A stretch of 64,000 bases of DNA. Source: Aporrectodea caliginosa. Taxonomy: Eukaryota > Annelida > Clitellata > Crassiclitellata > Lumbricidae. The notes under the pieces were generated by a model that worked only from the letters and a program-made list of their open reading frames with translations, did not search any database and was not told the origin of the DNA. The translations under genes and the position numbers were made by a program. The stretch is from positions 761,001 to 825,000 of the forward strand of contig JACEVL010006441.1 in NCBI GenBank assembly GCA_020284085.1. The letters run 5' to 3'. This document shows positions 23,501 through 32,829 of the stretch, piece by piece; position 1 is the stretch's first letter, and every line of letters starts with the position of its first letter.

Positions 23501-26500
23501 CAATAGTCACATTAGAGGATGAACTGAAGCTGCTGATATTGATTAACATTGTCCTGTTGGACGATTTTAGTAGACCTGTTCCATTGGTTGGTTCCATTTG
23601 GTTGGAATCAATACTACAATATTGATGCCCAACTATCAGACAGGAAGGCATTAAACAACATGTGTTGCAAATCTTTAAATAAACTGCAACAAGTTTATTT
23701 CAACAGAATTTTACCATGTAACGGTGTACCTAAGAATTATGTAGGTGATTTTGTGAATACAGTAATTGGTTTTCTGACCTGTCAGAATACATAGGAGCTG
23801 CAACTCCATAGAGAGTGTGTTTTTTTAATTGCTTTTGCAAATTTTGCTTAATCTTGTCTTCATGAAAGATGTGACTTGTAGTCCTCAAAGTACAGTACAT
23901 CATTCACAACCACAAAGTAACTTTTCCTTGGTCTAAGTCTCATGTGCTTCTTAAGAAATGTGGCTGAAAAGTGTATTTTGGTTGAAGTGATTGTGAAAAG
24001 TATAATTTTGCATTTATGAATTCAGTTGAAGAAGGACAAGGTGGAGTTGGAAAATCAATTGGAGCAGGAGCAAGAAGCCCTTGTAAATCGTCTGTGGAAG
24101 AGAATGGACAAACTGGAAGCGGAAAAGAGGTTCCTTGTTTTCTTTATTTGATAAATTTTTTCTTAACTGTTTTCTTTATTTTAGTAATTTGTCTTAACTG
24201 TCTTTGGTTATAAACATGAGTTTCTTTTCAAATTGCCACTGCTGACTTAATTAGCAAGTTCCAGTAAGTTTGAATTCTCAACCTGGGTGACTTGTGGTAA
24301 GATGGAACAGTTTTATTCAGGTTAATTTATTGTCTTTAGGTTTGTTTTGGTGATGTGGTTTAGTAATTTTTTATGAATGGTTGATGGTCTGAATTGTTGC
24401 ATGGTAGAAACACGCTAAGAAGAAGATTTGATCATAGCTTTTATAGCTCTTTCATTAATTTTCATTCGGTGTATCTGTTTATTGTTGACAGAATGCTCCA
24501 ACAGAAGCTGGATCAGCCAGTTTCCGCTCCACCATCACCTCGTGACCCTCAGGCAATGATTGTCGATGAGGACACAGCTGGAAACCTGGTTCAGAATATA
24601 CAGGCACTCAAAGCGGAAGTTACGAGACTTCAGGCACAGTTGAGAGCTGCCCAGGTTGAACGTAAGTATTTGAAATGCCCAGTAAATTAGTTTAAGTAAA
24701 TTGTGTAAGGAAAGGCTTCTTTATATATTTCTGGAAGTTGGACTTTGCCTAAGGATTGATCTTACATGCGATATACTTGTAGATACTGGTAGACTTGTCC
24801 TGATACTGAGATATAAGCTGTGTCCTACGACATTTGAAAAGAAAATATTATATTTATATGGGATCGAATTTGGAATTATTTGAATGGGTTAGCCTTATGA
24901 CGAGTTTGTGTAACATAGTTTGACTTTCCCTTACACACTGCTGTGGACTTGTTGCATCTGCATCTGTCATATTCAAAAGTAATTTATAGGGCTGCAACAG
25001 TATTTCTTTGAAGCAGCTAGCTTTTTATGACCAGTTCTGTTGATTTCTTGATCTGCTGTTAGACAAAGAGAAGATTGTGCAGTACGCAGAGGAAGAGCGC
25101 CACATTCGTGAGGAGAACCTGCGTCTGCAACGTAAACTACAGATGGAGATTGAACGTAGAGAACAATTATGTCGCCATCTATCTGAGAGCGAGTCTAGTC
25201 TTGAGATGGATGATGAACGGTAATTGTGCTTTATAGATGTGAAGGCTATAAAAAAATTCTTTTATTTTAATTTTTTGATGCTTTTGTGGAAGATTTGTTC
25301 AAATTGTAAGAAGTTTGTGAATAGAGACAGTGAAACAGTCTTTGTCAAAGCTCAAAAAAGAAGGTTGTGGCTTTTTGCACAAAATCATGGTATTGCATAG
25401 TCATTATGCGAACATGGTATGCCGTTTGTTCTGCCAGTATGATAACCTGTGGCACATGAGCTATACTAAGTTTGAGGTGATGATTGATTGTTTCAACAGA
25501 TGAGGATAACTTGTTTCCAAAATCCGAGTATAATTATTTTAATTTGTACCTTTGGAACTACGTTTTTTATCATTGACCAATTGTACATACACTTTGCACT
25601 GTGTGCTAACCTGCAATATTTGGTGTACTGCGTGTCTGAAGTATTGGCTGCTAATTGAAGATGCAAGCATGACCCAAGCACATACACTGTATTGTCTAAT
25701 AATGAAGGTGAGCTACTGAGGCCTGGAGTGAATAAATATGGATGTGGCATTTTATGGTAACCGGGTGGGTCTTCTGTTTCTGTTTTGCTTCATGCACCCT
25801 ACATATTTTTGTGACACAACAACAGAACTTGTTCTGTTATGATCTGAACAAGTGTCACAGAGCTGTAGTAGACAGGATGATCAGAAATGCACCTGCTGCT
25901 CATTTCTTATCTGATTGCCAAACTGTGGTATGCACTTAATATGAATGTTGGTCTAATATACATGTATCATGAAAAGTACTGTGCATTATTGACTAATGCA
26001 CCTGACATCACGTTGCAGTTCATGATTGTTAGATCCCTCTGTGGAAAAGCTCATCAATGATAATTCCTAACAATTTCTTGCATACTACCAATGCCTGGTC
26101 CCCAAAACTCGTGCAACTGTAGGAGGCAGGAATTGTCAGATTGTCTGAAGCTAGAGATAGAACTGGGTTGTTTTGGTTTAGGAAGGTAGTATAAGTGTAA
26201 TGCACAAGGATATTAAGCTTGAGGAGTATTTCTTGAAGTGGCGCTATATAAATTTATTATTATGATTGTAACTTAACACCCTTGCTGATTAGTAGGGAAA
26301 TCAAAACTTAAGTAGAATGCCACAGGTCTGGATGTCCAATACCGTTACTATTTATTTAAAATGGGCAGTCAGGTAATAGATAAGAAATGTTATCTAAAAC
26401 TTTGCACTTCTTGAACAGTTGTCTCTCGACCGATAAGCCACATGTTAGTAATTTCCTTTCATGTGTACAATGAAAAAAGTGGAACTTTTAGTTGGTACCC

Positions 26501-29500
26501 TGGGTACCAACTTTCACTTGATACCCAGGCATCCATTCATTCCCTGAAGAAGTTTCTCTTTTCCCGGGCCTTCTACACTGAGAGCGCCTCTGAAAGTCCA
26601 TACTGTGAGAGGTGCTCTATGAATGTTCAGATACAATACAATCGATTTTCAGTATGTTAGGTTTTCTGGTTCTGGAACATCATTTCATGAAACACCCAGT
26701 CATCATAATTCTCTGCTTGACTGCGTGCAATTTAAGAGTAGATAACAGGAGCAAGGGAGGAAAAGAGAAGTTATCCGATGGTTGTTTGAGAAGACTGCAG
26801 ACTATTTGGCTGCATTTGGTATTTGTAGCCACTTCAATGAAATGTCGAAAGTGATAGGTGCAGGATCTTGGAACCGTCCAGTCTCCAGTCCTATACCAGT
26901 TCAGTCATCTGGTGCCTCAAGGCCAATGTCTCCTGGTGGGTTACAGGTTCATGCTTGTCATTATTTTAGTATCTTTAAACTTTTACTGGTATCACTGCAT
27001 TTTGAATAATCTTACCTCTTTCACATGAATGAATATTTACATAACTTTTGTTAGAATTTTAGACAAAGTAATATGAACCGTATCAGGAACCCTTTCCTGT
27101 GTTACAAAGTTGCATTTATGTTGAGGTCATGTTCTAAAATGTTGTGTAATTGAAGATCCTCATTTACAACAATTTTAACACTACTATTTACATTTACAAT
27201 TTATTTAGCAAATTTTATTATTTTTAACTACAAAGAGTATCCTGATACATGGTGGCTTGTCACATGCCATGACTGTATTGTATGAAAAAGATAACATTGC
27301 AATTCAGATTAGGTTATAGACTGTCATGTCTTTAAACAATACGAGGGTTTGCTCCCTTGAAAGTGTTGTTAATTTTTTACACGATGTGACTTGTGTAATA
27401 ATTTTAGGAATGCACTTTGGTTCTGCTACCTTTGGACCGTCGAGCCCAATGAGGAGTGGCATGATGAATGATCGACTCTACTTTCCAGCTACTATTTCTG
27501 GAACCACATCTCCAGTTCTGCCACCAGTGATCCAGCCAGTTAGTGTTCAATCAAACAGAGCTATGTTTGTATGTGTTTGCATTGATTGTGGCCGGCCCAT
27601 TTACTGTTATTCGATTGAACCGGATGTTCAAAGTACCGAAGTTTTGCTGTATACAGTTACACATTCAATGACTAACCAGGCTTAACTTCTTTGTTCTGCC
27701 AGTATCATATTTATTATATATTTTATGCACTTTTTCTGAGCCATAATGAGTTCATTTGGCTCATTCCCATGAGCCATTGTGAGCCATAATACACCAACTT
27801 GTGGACACAAACAGTATCGGTAGACTACACATGACCTGGAGATGAGCCCAGAATGGAGATGGCTGGCTCCAGATTGTGGAAACAGAAACTACTACTACTA
27901 TTATTTTATTGCACAAACTCGTTGACACAAACGCCACAAGGTTACAAAATCTGCAGTTTAGATATTGATTAGAGAAAAATAATAGTCAAATGGGTAAGAG
28001 GCTAAGGAATGTATTAATGAATACTTTAATGAATAATAATTAATTAGTTAATAATATTTAATATTAATGAATAATATTTTTCAGAGGTAGCACACCACAG
28101 ACAATAATGATAATATTCTGCTCTTACATTAAGTAGTTTCCCACGTATTCAAAGGTCTTGATTGATGTGGAGAGCTGGCCGGGTTATTAACGACGAAACA
28201 AAATATGACCATTTCCACTAAATAAGTGGAGCCTGATGTTGAAAATAAACCAACATTTCATGCTATCCAGGGTTACATGCTGCATTTACGCCCATGGAAC
28301 CGAAGAAGTTTTGTGTTAGCACTATTGAACTGACAAATTTTTGTGTTAGCACTATTTTCTCGTTATCAGTTTCATGATGGAGGAACTAATTTACATTAGA
28401 ACCATTGCTACTCGAATTTACTAGGCATCCTCTTTGTGCTAACCAATAGATCATGTTACACATTTTTGTGCTAAGTGTTTTCCACTGTGTATATAGGCAA
28501 ATAAAACTCAAAGTATGCATATAGAAAAATGGCACCTGTAGACAATTTGCCATATATATGTGACCCATCTGACCAAAACCAGGCTTAACTTGGATTTTTT
28601 ACAATTTGAATGTCATATACCGTTTTAAAGGGTAATCTCTCTCCTTTAAAATGACACAAACCTTATTGTTCTATCATGTTCCTGGCCAAAGTTATGAGTA
28701 ACAGATCTGGTTCACTTGTTCACTTGTGATTCCGAGAAAAATGCATTTAAAGTTCTGTATGATTTCCAAATGCAAAATTCCTTAGCAACCATGTTCAGCG
28801 CTCTGATTAGTATTTTTTCCATATTTTTCCATATTTTTGTTAGATTTGGTTTAGATTTGAAAAGACATTGAATAAAGGTTGCATGATAGCCTTGATAGGC
28901 TAGAGGGAAGTCTGGGCTTTCTATTCATACTATGCTTGCTATGCTAGCCTTATGCCACGCATGGCTATTAATGGCGGGAAAATGACAAATATCAGGAAAA
29001 GTCTTTGAATAACGTAAACAATAGCTATTTCAAAATCATCTAAAATACCACTAAAAATTAAAATTTGTCACAAATTTTAGTTTTAATGTGTTTAAAACAT
29101 ATTTATTTATCAATTTCTATCAAAAAGTAAAAATTGATTTTAACATTTTTTTTCACATTTTGGCCTTTATCTCAGTAATGCATTTTGCGACATAAGCCTG
29201 GTTGTGGTCAGATGGGTCACATATAGAAGCTTAGCTTATGTGCATATTATGCCATACAACATGAGTAGGCAAGTTATATATCGTGGAGGAAAGGTAATTA
29301 GGCCAAAAAAAATAATGGTGTGTTTCCGGTAACAGAGTTAAAAAAACTGGGTAGGTAGGTAGGAAAATAATTTTCTTTTGGTAAAATAATTTTATGCAGT
29401 GATTTCCCAAAATTACGCCACTGTCCATTTCTGCACAGCGGTACATGCTGTAACAAAGTATGTATTTTCTATGCGAGTATTAAAAATGCCTATTTGCAGA

Positions 29501-31126
29501 ATGTACCTACAAACTGCTGTAGAAAACAATCTTATTTTTTCATTTTTGTTGACATCGTTTTTCTTGCAAGGTGAAATGGAAGGGGCAGGGGTGGGGAAGG
29601 AATTATGGATTATGTACATTAAACAATAAACGTGTAGCAGACAACGGCTGTCTAGGAAATATGCATGGTTGGTAACGTGAGAAAATTGCTGACTTTTCAG
29701 TGTCTGTTATCTCCTCAACATCATACATGTATATATAATTTCGTTTATTGAAAATAGAAAGTTGACAGACCGCAACTTTTCACATAGAAGAAAAACAGAG
29801 AGAAAATAGCTATAATTATTAGTGTAATGTCAGTACGACAATGAAGCGATGGATTGGATTGGGTTATCTCTTTGATATTGACTTAAAGAGCACACGGGGG
29901 ATGAAGCTACGATCGTCTTTATTTGGCAATTCAAAGTCATGAGGTCTTTGGCGCAGTGCATAGCGCCGTCGGACTGTCGGTGGAAAAAGGCTGCGCAGTA
30001 CAAGAAAAATTGACGTGTTTACAGGAGTGATAAATACACGACTGGCAGCCATAACGGTTCCTCTAACGATTTATGTAAATTGTCCATGGGAAACATTGAG
30101 CCCATTTATTGTTATAATATTATTAACGCTGCACATATTTACATAGAAAAAATGTGGTTTCCTAACGTCGTCTGCTAAGGAGACTGCTTGCTACGAAGAT
30201 TGGTTGCTACGAAGATTGGTTGTTAAGGAGATTGCTAAGGAGAATGGTTGCTATGAAAGGCGGTTGCTAAGGAGGACAGTTTCTAAGGATAACTGTTGCT
30301 AAGGAAGGCGGTTGCTAAAGGGGCCGAGTGTGACTTTGAAACTGGTTGCTAATAAGGCTGACATTGAGGCTGCTTGCTACAAAGCTTGGTTGCTAAGAAG
30401 ACTGGTTGCTATGAAAGTAGAATTCTACAGAGGTTGGTAAGTTGGCTGATTGCTAAGGAGGCTTTACTTTTATAATGGCACGTATGATAATAGGTATTTC
30501 TGATACAATGAATATGGCGGTCAGATTTGTGAAATAACCCTGTCAAATTACCGTGAGAAAATCCACCACTTTCGGGTCTATAACCTCCCTCTCCCAAACC
30601 CCACACTTTAGCCCTTTAATTGCTGTTATTTACGGCACCATTATTTCCATTGAAAGACCGCTAGTTTCCGAACATCTCTGCTTTAGTGAATGCACCTATA
30701 ATGTCGCGATTCTGCATCTCCGGCATGCAAAGGCTCAAAGTATGTGAAGTAGAAAAAAAAAAAAATTTTAAATTTTCCGTAAAAAAATTTTTTTTAAAAA
30801 AATTTTCCGTTAAAAAAATTTTTTTACAAAATTTTCCGAGTCGCGGCAAAAAAGTGAGTCGGTCGCGTTACCGGAAACACACCATTATTTTGTTTTGGCC
30901 TTATCATTCTTCAGTTATTATTTGGATTTGAATGGTTGCTTAAATTGCTGATGTTTGTATAATGTCTTGTTTACAGAGAACTCAGTCTGGTTTGGACAAG
31001 TTTGTGAAACCATCTGCTCCACCACCAATCAGTGCTGGGCACCATTCTTCCTCAAGCGTACCATCAGTTCACAGTCGCTCTGAAAGTGAGAAACAGGAAA
31101 TGGGATCAGCAAAGTCTGATGCATGA
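11331..31126 (+). CDS. CCDC6: CCDC6-like coiled-coil protein (9 exons, 449 aa)
   Basis: Exons: 11331-11552, 18033-18182, 18889-19017, 24026-24129, 24492-24661, 25063-25219, 26829-26935, 27408-27568, 30977-31126. All phases agree, giving 1,350 nt. The start is ATG at 11331 (AAGATGG). Residues about 25-290 form the long coiled coil: [55 protein letters not shown]. Then come the hallmark [31 protein letters not shown] and [14 protein letters not shown] segments. The tail is Pro/Ser-rich ([26 protein letters not shown]). In vertebrates CCDC6 is a phosphoprotein tied to the DNA-damage response and CREB1 repression, and its 5' part is a fusion partner in tumours; human length is about 474. Exons 3 and 4 use weak donors (GTTGAC, GTTCCT). 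Identification is by conserved blocks across nearly the whole length. Confidence 0.95.
11630..11775. repeat. MITE-like fragment with telomere-like CCCTAACCCTGACCC motif
   Basis: Two related runs (CGACCCTAACCCTGACCCTC and CCTGACCCTAACCGACACTC) sit between CACGACGCC repeats. The segment ending CCCCGATTCTATAAGCTTGCC reappears inverted at 51898-51917. It is related to the motif at 9640-9670. Confidence 0.5.
12640..13140 (-). pseudogene. CR1/L2-like LINE C-terminal relic
   Basis: The minus strand encodes, in two frames, [16 protein letters not shown] then [16 protein letters not shown] (about 12900-13020) and [16 protein letters not shown] with LKTYLFKQ (about 12700-12815). These match the end of CR1/L2-type reverse transcriptases. 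It is frameshifted and inactive. Confidence 0.75.
13440..14450 (+). pseudogene. LINE reverse-transcriptase relic with YADD box
   Basis: Fragments in shifting frames include VLQGSIL (about 13480) and HYADDDLL (about 13567-13590), the catalytic YXDD region. An [18 protein letters not shown] block (about 14110-14145) and a C-terminal [13 protein letters not shown] block (about 14330) follow. Heavy decay. Confidence 0.7.
14602..14812 (-). mobile_element. tRNA-derived SINE with 13-bp target duplication
   Basis: On the minus strand the head reads TGGCCGAGTGGGTTGGTAGC (box A-like) and GGGTTCGATTCCTGG (box B-like), followed by a body ending CTTAACGACAC-like. It is bounded by the direct repeat ATCTATAGAGCAT at 14589-14601 and 14813-14825, so both ends are exact. 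Confidence 0.85.
16183..16532. repeat. Tandem duplication, two copies of 175 bp
   Basis: Copies 16183-16357 and 16358-16532 are nearly identical, from AGCTTCCTTTGGCCA to CTACCAATACTTTTT. This creates a duplicated ORF that is not a gene. Confidence 0.9.
16826..17065 (+). repeat. tRNA-derived SINE-like element
   Basis: The head TGGCCTAGTGGTTGCTCTTA with downstream GTGGGTTTGGCTTCC resembles tRNA boxes A and B. The 3' part (TGTCGTTAGTGTGCCAGTAC and beyond) matches the fragment at 925-1015. Confidence 0.5.
17718..17889. repeat. Tandem array, four 43-bp units
   Basis: Units begin AAGTAGGGTGAACACTGATT at 17718, 17761, 17804 and 17847, an exact 43-bp period with few substitutions. Confidence 0.95.
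18033..18182 (+). CDS. CCDC6: CCDC6-like exon 2
   Basis: Residues 75-124 ([20 protein letters not shown] ... [11 protein letters not shown]) lie between CTTACAG and GTGAGC, in phase 0 at both ends. Confidence 0.95.
18889..19017 (+). CDS. CCDC6: CCDC6-like exon 3
   Basis: Residues 125-167 ([20 protein letters not shown] ... KQATLEQ) follow the TTTTTTAG acceptor and are in phase 0. The donor GTTGAC is weak. Confidence 0.95.
19270..19700 (+). pseudogene. LINE reverse-transcriptase relic
   Basis: Broken frames encode RPISILNVVYE-like (about 19345), [24 protein letters not shown] (about 19490-19550) and a degraded AFDTVYHDLL-like block (about 19556-19590). These match the fingers/palm of non-LTR reverse transcriptases. 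Frameshifted. Confidence 0.7.
20981..21188 (+). mobile_element. tRNA-derived SINE sharing a 3' stem-loop with an RTE-like LINE
   Basis: The head GGTGGTGTAGTGGTATG and box B-like GGTCACAGGTTCCAATC indicate a tRNA origin. The 3' end CCTGCCTTCGGGCAGAGAAC (21159-21178) forms a CTGCC-TTCG-GGCAG hairpin and ends in (CAT)n. The LINE at 34374-35039 ends CCTGCCGAAGGGCAGAGAAC. Confidence 0.75.
21627..22240. repeat. Imperfect tandem duplication, about 290 bp per copy
   Basis: Copy 1 (about 21627-21916) and copy 2 (about 21917-22240) share long segments such as AAACCTCTGTA, AGGATCTGCTTTAAATTTGG and CAGGGTCATGTGATTCTTG. Copy 2 has a small insertion. Confidence 0.85.
24026..24129 (+). CDS. CCDC6: CCDC6-like exon 4
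   Basis: Residues 168-201 plus 2 nt ([20 protein letters not shown] ... KLEAEK) start after TTCAG. The donor GTTCCT is weak. The exon ends in phase 2. Confidence 0.93.
24492..24661 (+). CDS. CCDC6: CCDC6-like exon 5
   Basis: The exon completes an Arg codon and reads [20 protein letters not shown] through LRAAQVE. It ends in phase 1 at GTAAGT. Confidence 0.95.
25063..25219 (+). CDS. CCDC6: CCDC6-like exon 6
   Basis: The exon encodes [20 protein letters not shown] through [12 protein letters not shown], the most conserved block of the family. It ends in phase 2 at GTAATT. Confidence 0.95.
26170..26650 (+). repeat. Two LINE/SINE 3'-tail fragments upstream of exon 7
   Basis: The sequence TTGAAGTGGCGCTATATAAATTTATTATT (26233-26262 region), and FLFSRAF-coding sequence followed by GAGGTGCTCTATGAATGTTCAG near 26520-26635, match the 3' ends of non-LTR elements elsewhere in the window. 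Confidence 0.55.
26829..26935 (+). CDS. CCDC6: CCDC6-like exon 7
   Basis: The acceptor is TATTTGTAG. The exon reads [20 protein letters not shown] then [21 protein letters not shown] matches the YFNEMS following DDER in vertebrates. The donor G|GTGGGT (phase 1) is chosen because it alone keeps frame with exon 8; an ORF running on past it is intronic. Confidence 0.88.
27408..27568 (+). CDS. CCDC6: CCDC6-like exon 8
   Basis: The exon completes a Gly codon, then reads [20 protein letters not shown] through QSNRAMF, ending in phase 0 at GTATGT. It is Ser/Pro-rich like the family tail. Confidence 0.85.
28559..29221. mobile_element. TIR element with TGTGACCCATCTGACCA ends
   Basis: The left end TGTGACCCATCTGACCA and right end TGGTCAGATGGGTCACA (with one mismatch region inward, CAGGCTTAA / ATAAGCCTG) are inverted repeats. 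They are flanked by TATA on both sides. At 663 bp without an ORF, it is a MITE of unassigned superfamily. Confidence 0.75.
29864..30052 (-). CDS. Small ORF, possible mitochondrial-targeted protein (62 aa), intronless and nested
   Basis: The minus-strand ATG (context CCGTTATGGC, G at -3 and +4) opens a 62-codon frame. Its N-terminal half has no acidic residue and many Arg residues ([20 protein letters not shown], then [10 protein letters not shown]), like a mitochondrial presequence. The C-terminal half is hydrophilic ([10 protein letters not shown] ... FKSISKR). I recognise no family. It lies inside the Harbinger-like element and antisense in a CCDC6-like intron. It may be a captured gene, a retrocopy or a chance ORF. 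Confidence 0.3.
   Translation of the reverse strand: MAASRVFITPVNTSIFLVLRSLFPPTVRRRYALRQRPHDFELPNKDDRSFIPRVLFKSISKR
30180..30460. repeat. Minisatellite based on GGTTGCTAAGGAGACT
   Basis: About 15-18 degenerate units of 15-18 bp (TTGCTACGAAGATTGG, TTGCTAAGGAGAATGG and similar). It is inside the Harbinger-like element. Confidence 0.8.
30977..31126 (+). CDS. CCDC6: CCDC6-like exon 9 with stop
   Basis: After TTTACAG the exon reads [20 protein letters not shown] through SAKSDA, with TGA at 31124-31126. [11 protein letters not shown] parallels the DKFKRPTPPP segment of vertebrate CCDC6. Confidence 0.9.
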   Translation, partial: RTQSGLDKFVKPSAPPPISAGHHSSSSVPSVHSRSESEKQEMGSAKSDA

Positions 31127-32825
31127 TAGTTGCTGAAGCAGAGAGATTTTCCACAGTTTAAGATACAGATGATCCAGAAAAAGCTCTTCTAAGTGTGGAA
31201 ATTAACATTTTGCGTGATGCTTCTAAGACTCATCTTGTGCCTCAGTTGTCTGTTGTGCACTGCTCTTGTGGAACTTGAAGGCCATCAGAAGTGGTTATTT
31301 TCTTGATCTGTGTTTGATTATTGGTTGAAACTGCACGTCGTCCGTTTTGCCCTGTTGCTGTACAGCCAGCGCATCAAGTTTAGCATGCACAGCTGCGTCA
31401 TTTTGTGACTTGTCTTGCCCCGAGGCTGTAAGGATTTCTTTTGCATTTTAGTTCACTTGCCGTTTTTGCTTGATTAGTTCGTAATGCATTTTTTCAGATG
31501 CTGATGGCTTTGCATTCCATGTTTTTACTTGGTCTTACTCTTTATCTGGACAATTGCTATTTGTTCATGCAACCGTCAATGGTCATAATGGTTCAAGGGT
31601 TGTAAAGAGTTAGTTTGTCGTTGGTTGCGTGTACATAAGTGTTTATTGTAGGACAGGGATTCAAGGACCAGATTGGAAAGCAGTCCATGTCACAAGCAGT
31701 CCTTGTGATATGGTTTCTGCAAAAGCTAAGATCCTAGGACAGCCTATGATGCAGAAATAGTCTGTCATGTTGTGAAATGCTTGAGACAGAAATTTTGGTT
31801 GTTACAGTGCATAAAGTGACTGTTTTCAAGTCACTTTTAAGCTGATAAATTCAGTGCGAGTACCGGTAAGTTTTTGAAGGTTTAGAGAGTACTAGTATTG
31901 TTGTATAAGATTACATGGTAATCAGACATTGATACAATGCTTGTTGTCCTGAAAACTGAAGTCAAAGTAAGGAAGTGCATGTGGCTTGAAGTGGCCTATT
32001 TGAACTGCATGTAAATGCTGTTTGGAGAGGCTGGTGATTAGTGTGTTGTACTGTAAGGGTTCAAATCCACACAAGCATAGAGATACTGCACCAGAACGTC
32101 TGTTTGAATTGGCTAAATATAAATACCAGTACATTGGCTGTTCTTGTTTAGTGGTAGCATCTGATTGCAAGGGAGAGGATTGACCATCTGCCCACATACA
32201 CTGAAGCTAAGAGCTTGCTATTGCTTACACCCATGGCTGCTTTGAGTTGTTGGCTTACAATGTAGGGACTTGTCTTCTGTATTTGCTTTGATGCAGGCTG
32301 TGATAGACTAAGATAATCAATGTGAGGTTATAGGTCAGGATCTTTAATATGTCACAATTATGGTTCTGAGTAGCTAAGTACGATGGCATCTGACACTGCA
32401 AAGACTCGTTTGCAACAATGAAGCACTTTCATTGATTCAGTAAGTTTACATACTGATGGCATCTCTACAAGATATCTGTACTCATACATCGACGAGCTGC
32501 ACTGGTTTCCCAGTCGCTTTTAGTACACTCTCATTGTGAAAGTGTTAAATGGGTAGACCATGTTAGCCATCAAACTTTGCAGTCGTTTACTGATCCACTG
32601 TGGCTGCATTTGAAGGGATATGGTTGGAGCAAAAAGGAATTTGTCCTGTAACTTGGCAAGGTCACTGGATACCAGCTTGTATTATGTGTGGAGCTGTTGT
32701 TGAATTCCACAAAATGAATTAGAAAATGCTAATCAACGTGGCAAGTTTGGCATGTTTGCTGTTGAATGTAAAAGAATTCAAATTGTGATGTTCTTTGGTG
32801 ACAATAAAATGTTTTGACTGCAAGG
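31127..32825 (+). other. Probable CCDC6-like 3' UTR
   Basis: About 1.7 kb of non-coding sequence follows the TGA. The first canonical AATAAA with a good position is at 32803-32808 (ACAATAAAATGTTTTG). The UTR boundaries are inferred. Confidence 0.55.
32803..32808 (+). terminator. CCDC6: Candidate polyadenylation signal of the CCDC6-like gene
   Basis: A canonical AATAAA lies about 1.68 kb after the stop codon. No downstream GT-rich element was examined rigorously. Confidence 0.4.
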
Positions 32826-32829
32826 GATA

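Larger units (their letters stand above)
19018..24025. other. CCDC6-like intron 3: LINE, SINE and duplicated non-coding DNA
   Basis: The intron contains a LINE RT relic (19270-19700), a LINE-like 3' fragment (20520-20830) and a SINE (20981-21188). The SINE lies between roughly 75-bp direct repeats at 20909-20979 and 21189-21260. An imperfect tandem duplication of about 290 bp follows (21627-22240). The minus-strand ORFs at 22469-22771 and 23008-23651 have no family I recognise. Confidence 0.65.
29301..30900. mobile_element. Harbinger-like TIR element (TTA flanks)
   Basis: Ends of about 33 bp are near-perfect inverted repeats starting GGCCAAAA and including AATAATGGTGTGTTTCCGG. Both flanks are TTA, matching the TWA target of PIF/Harbinger elements. 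A related fragment (GGCGTGTTTCCGGTAACGGA) lies at 60471-60491. No transposase was recognised. Confidence 0.7.
27569..30976. other. CCDC6-like intron 8: two TIR elements and a nested minus-strand ORF
   Basis: The intron contains the TGTGACCC-ended element at 28559-29221 and the Harbinger-like element at 29301-30900. The latter includes a 62-codon minus ORF at 29864-30052 and a TTGCTAAGGAG minisatellite. The rest is AT-rich. Confidence 0.7.

Noticed and set aside
22469..23651. Minus-strand gene in CCDC6 intron 3
   Set aside because: Several open stretches but no conserved motif, no consistent splice phases and no recognised family.
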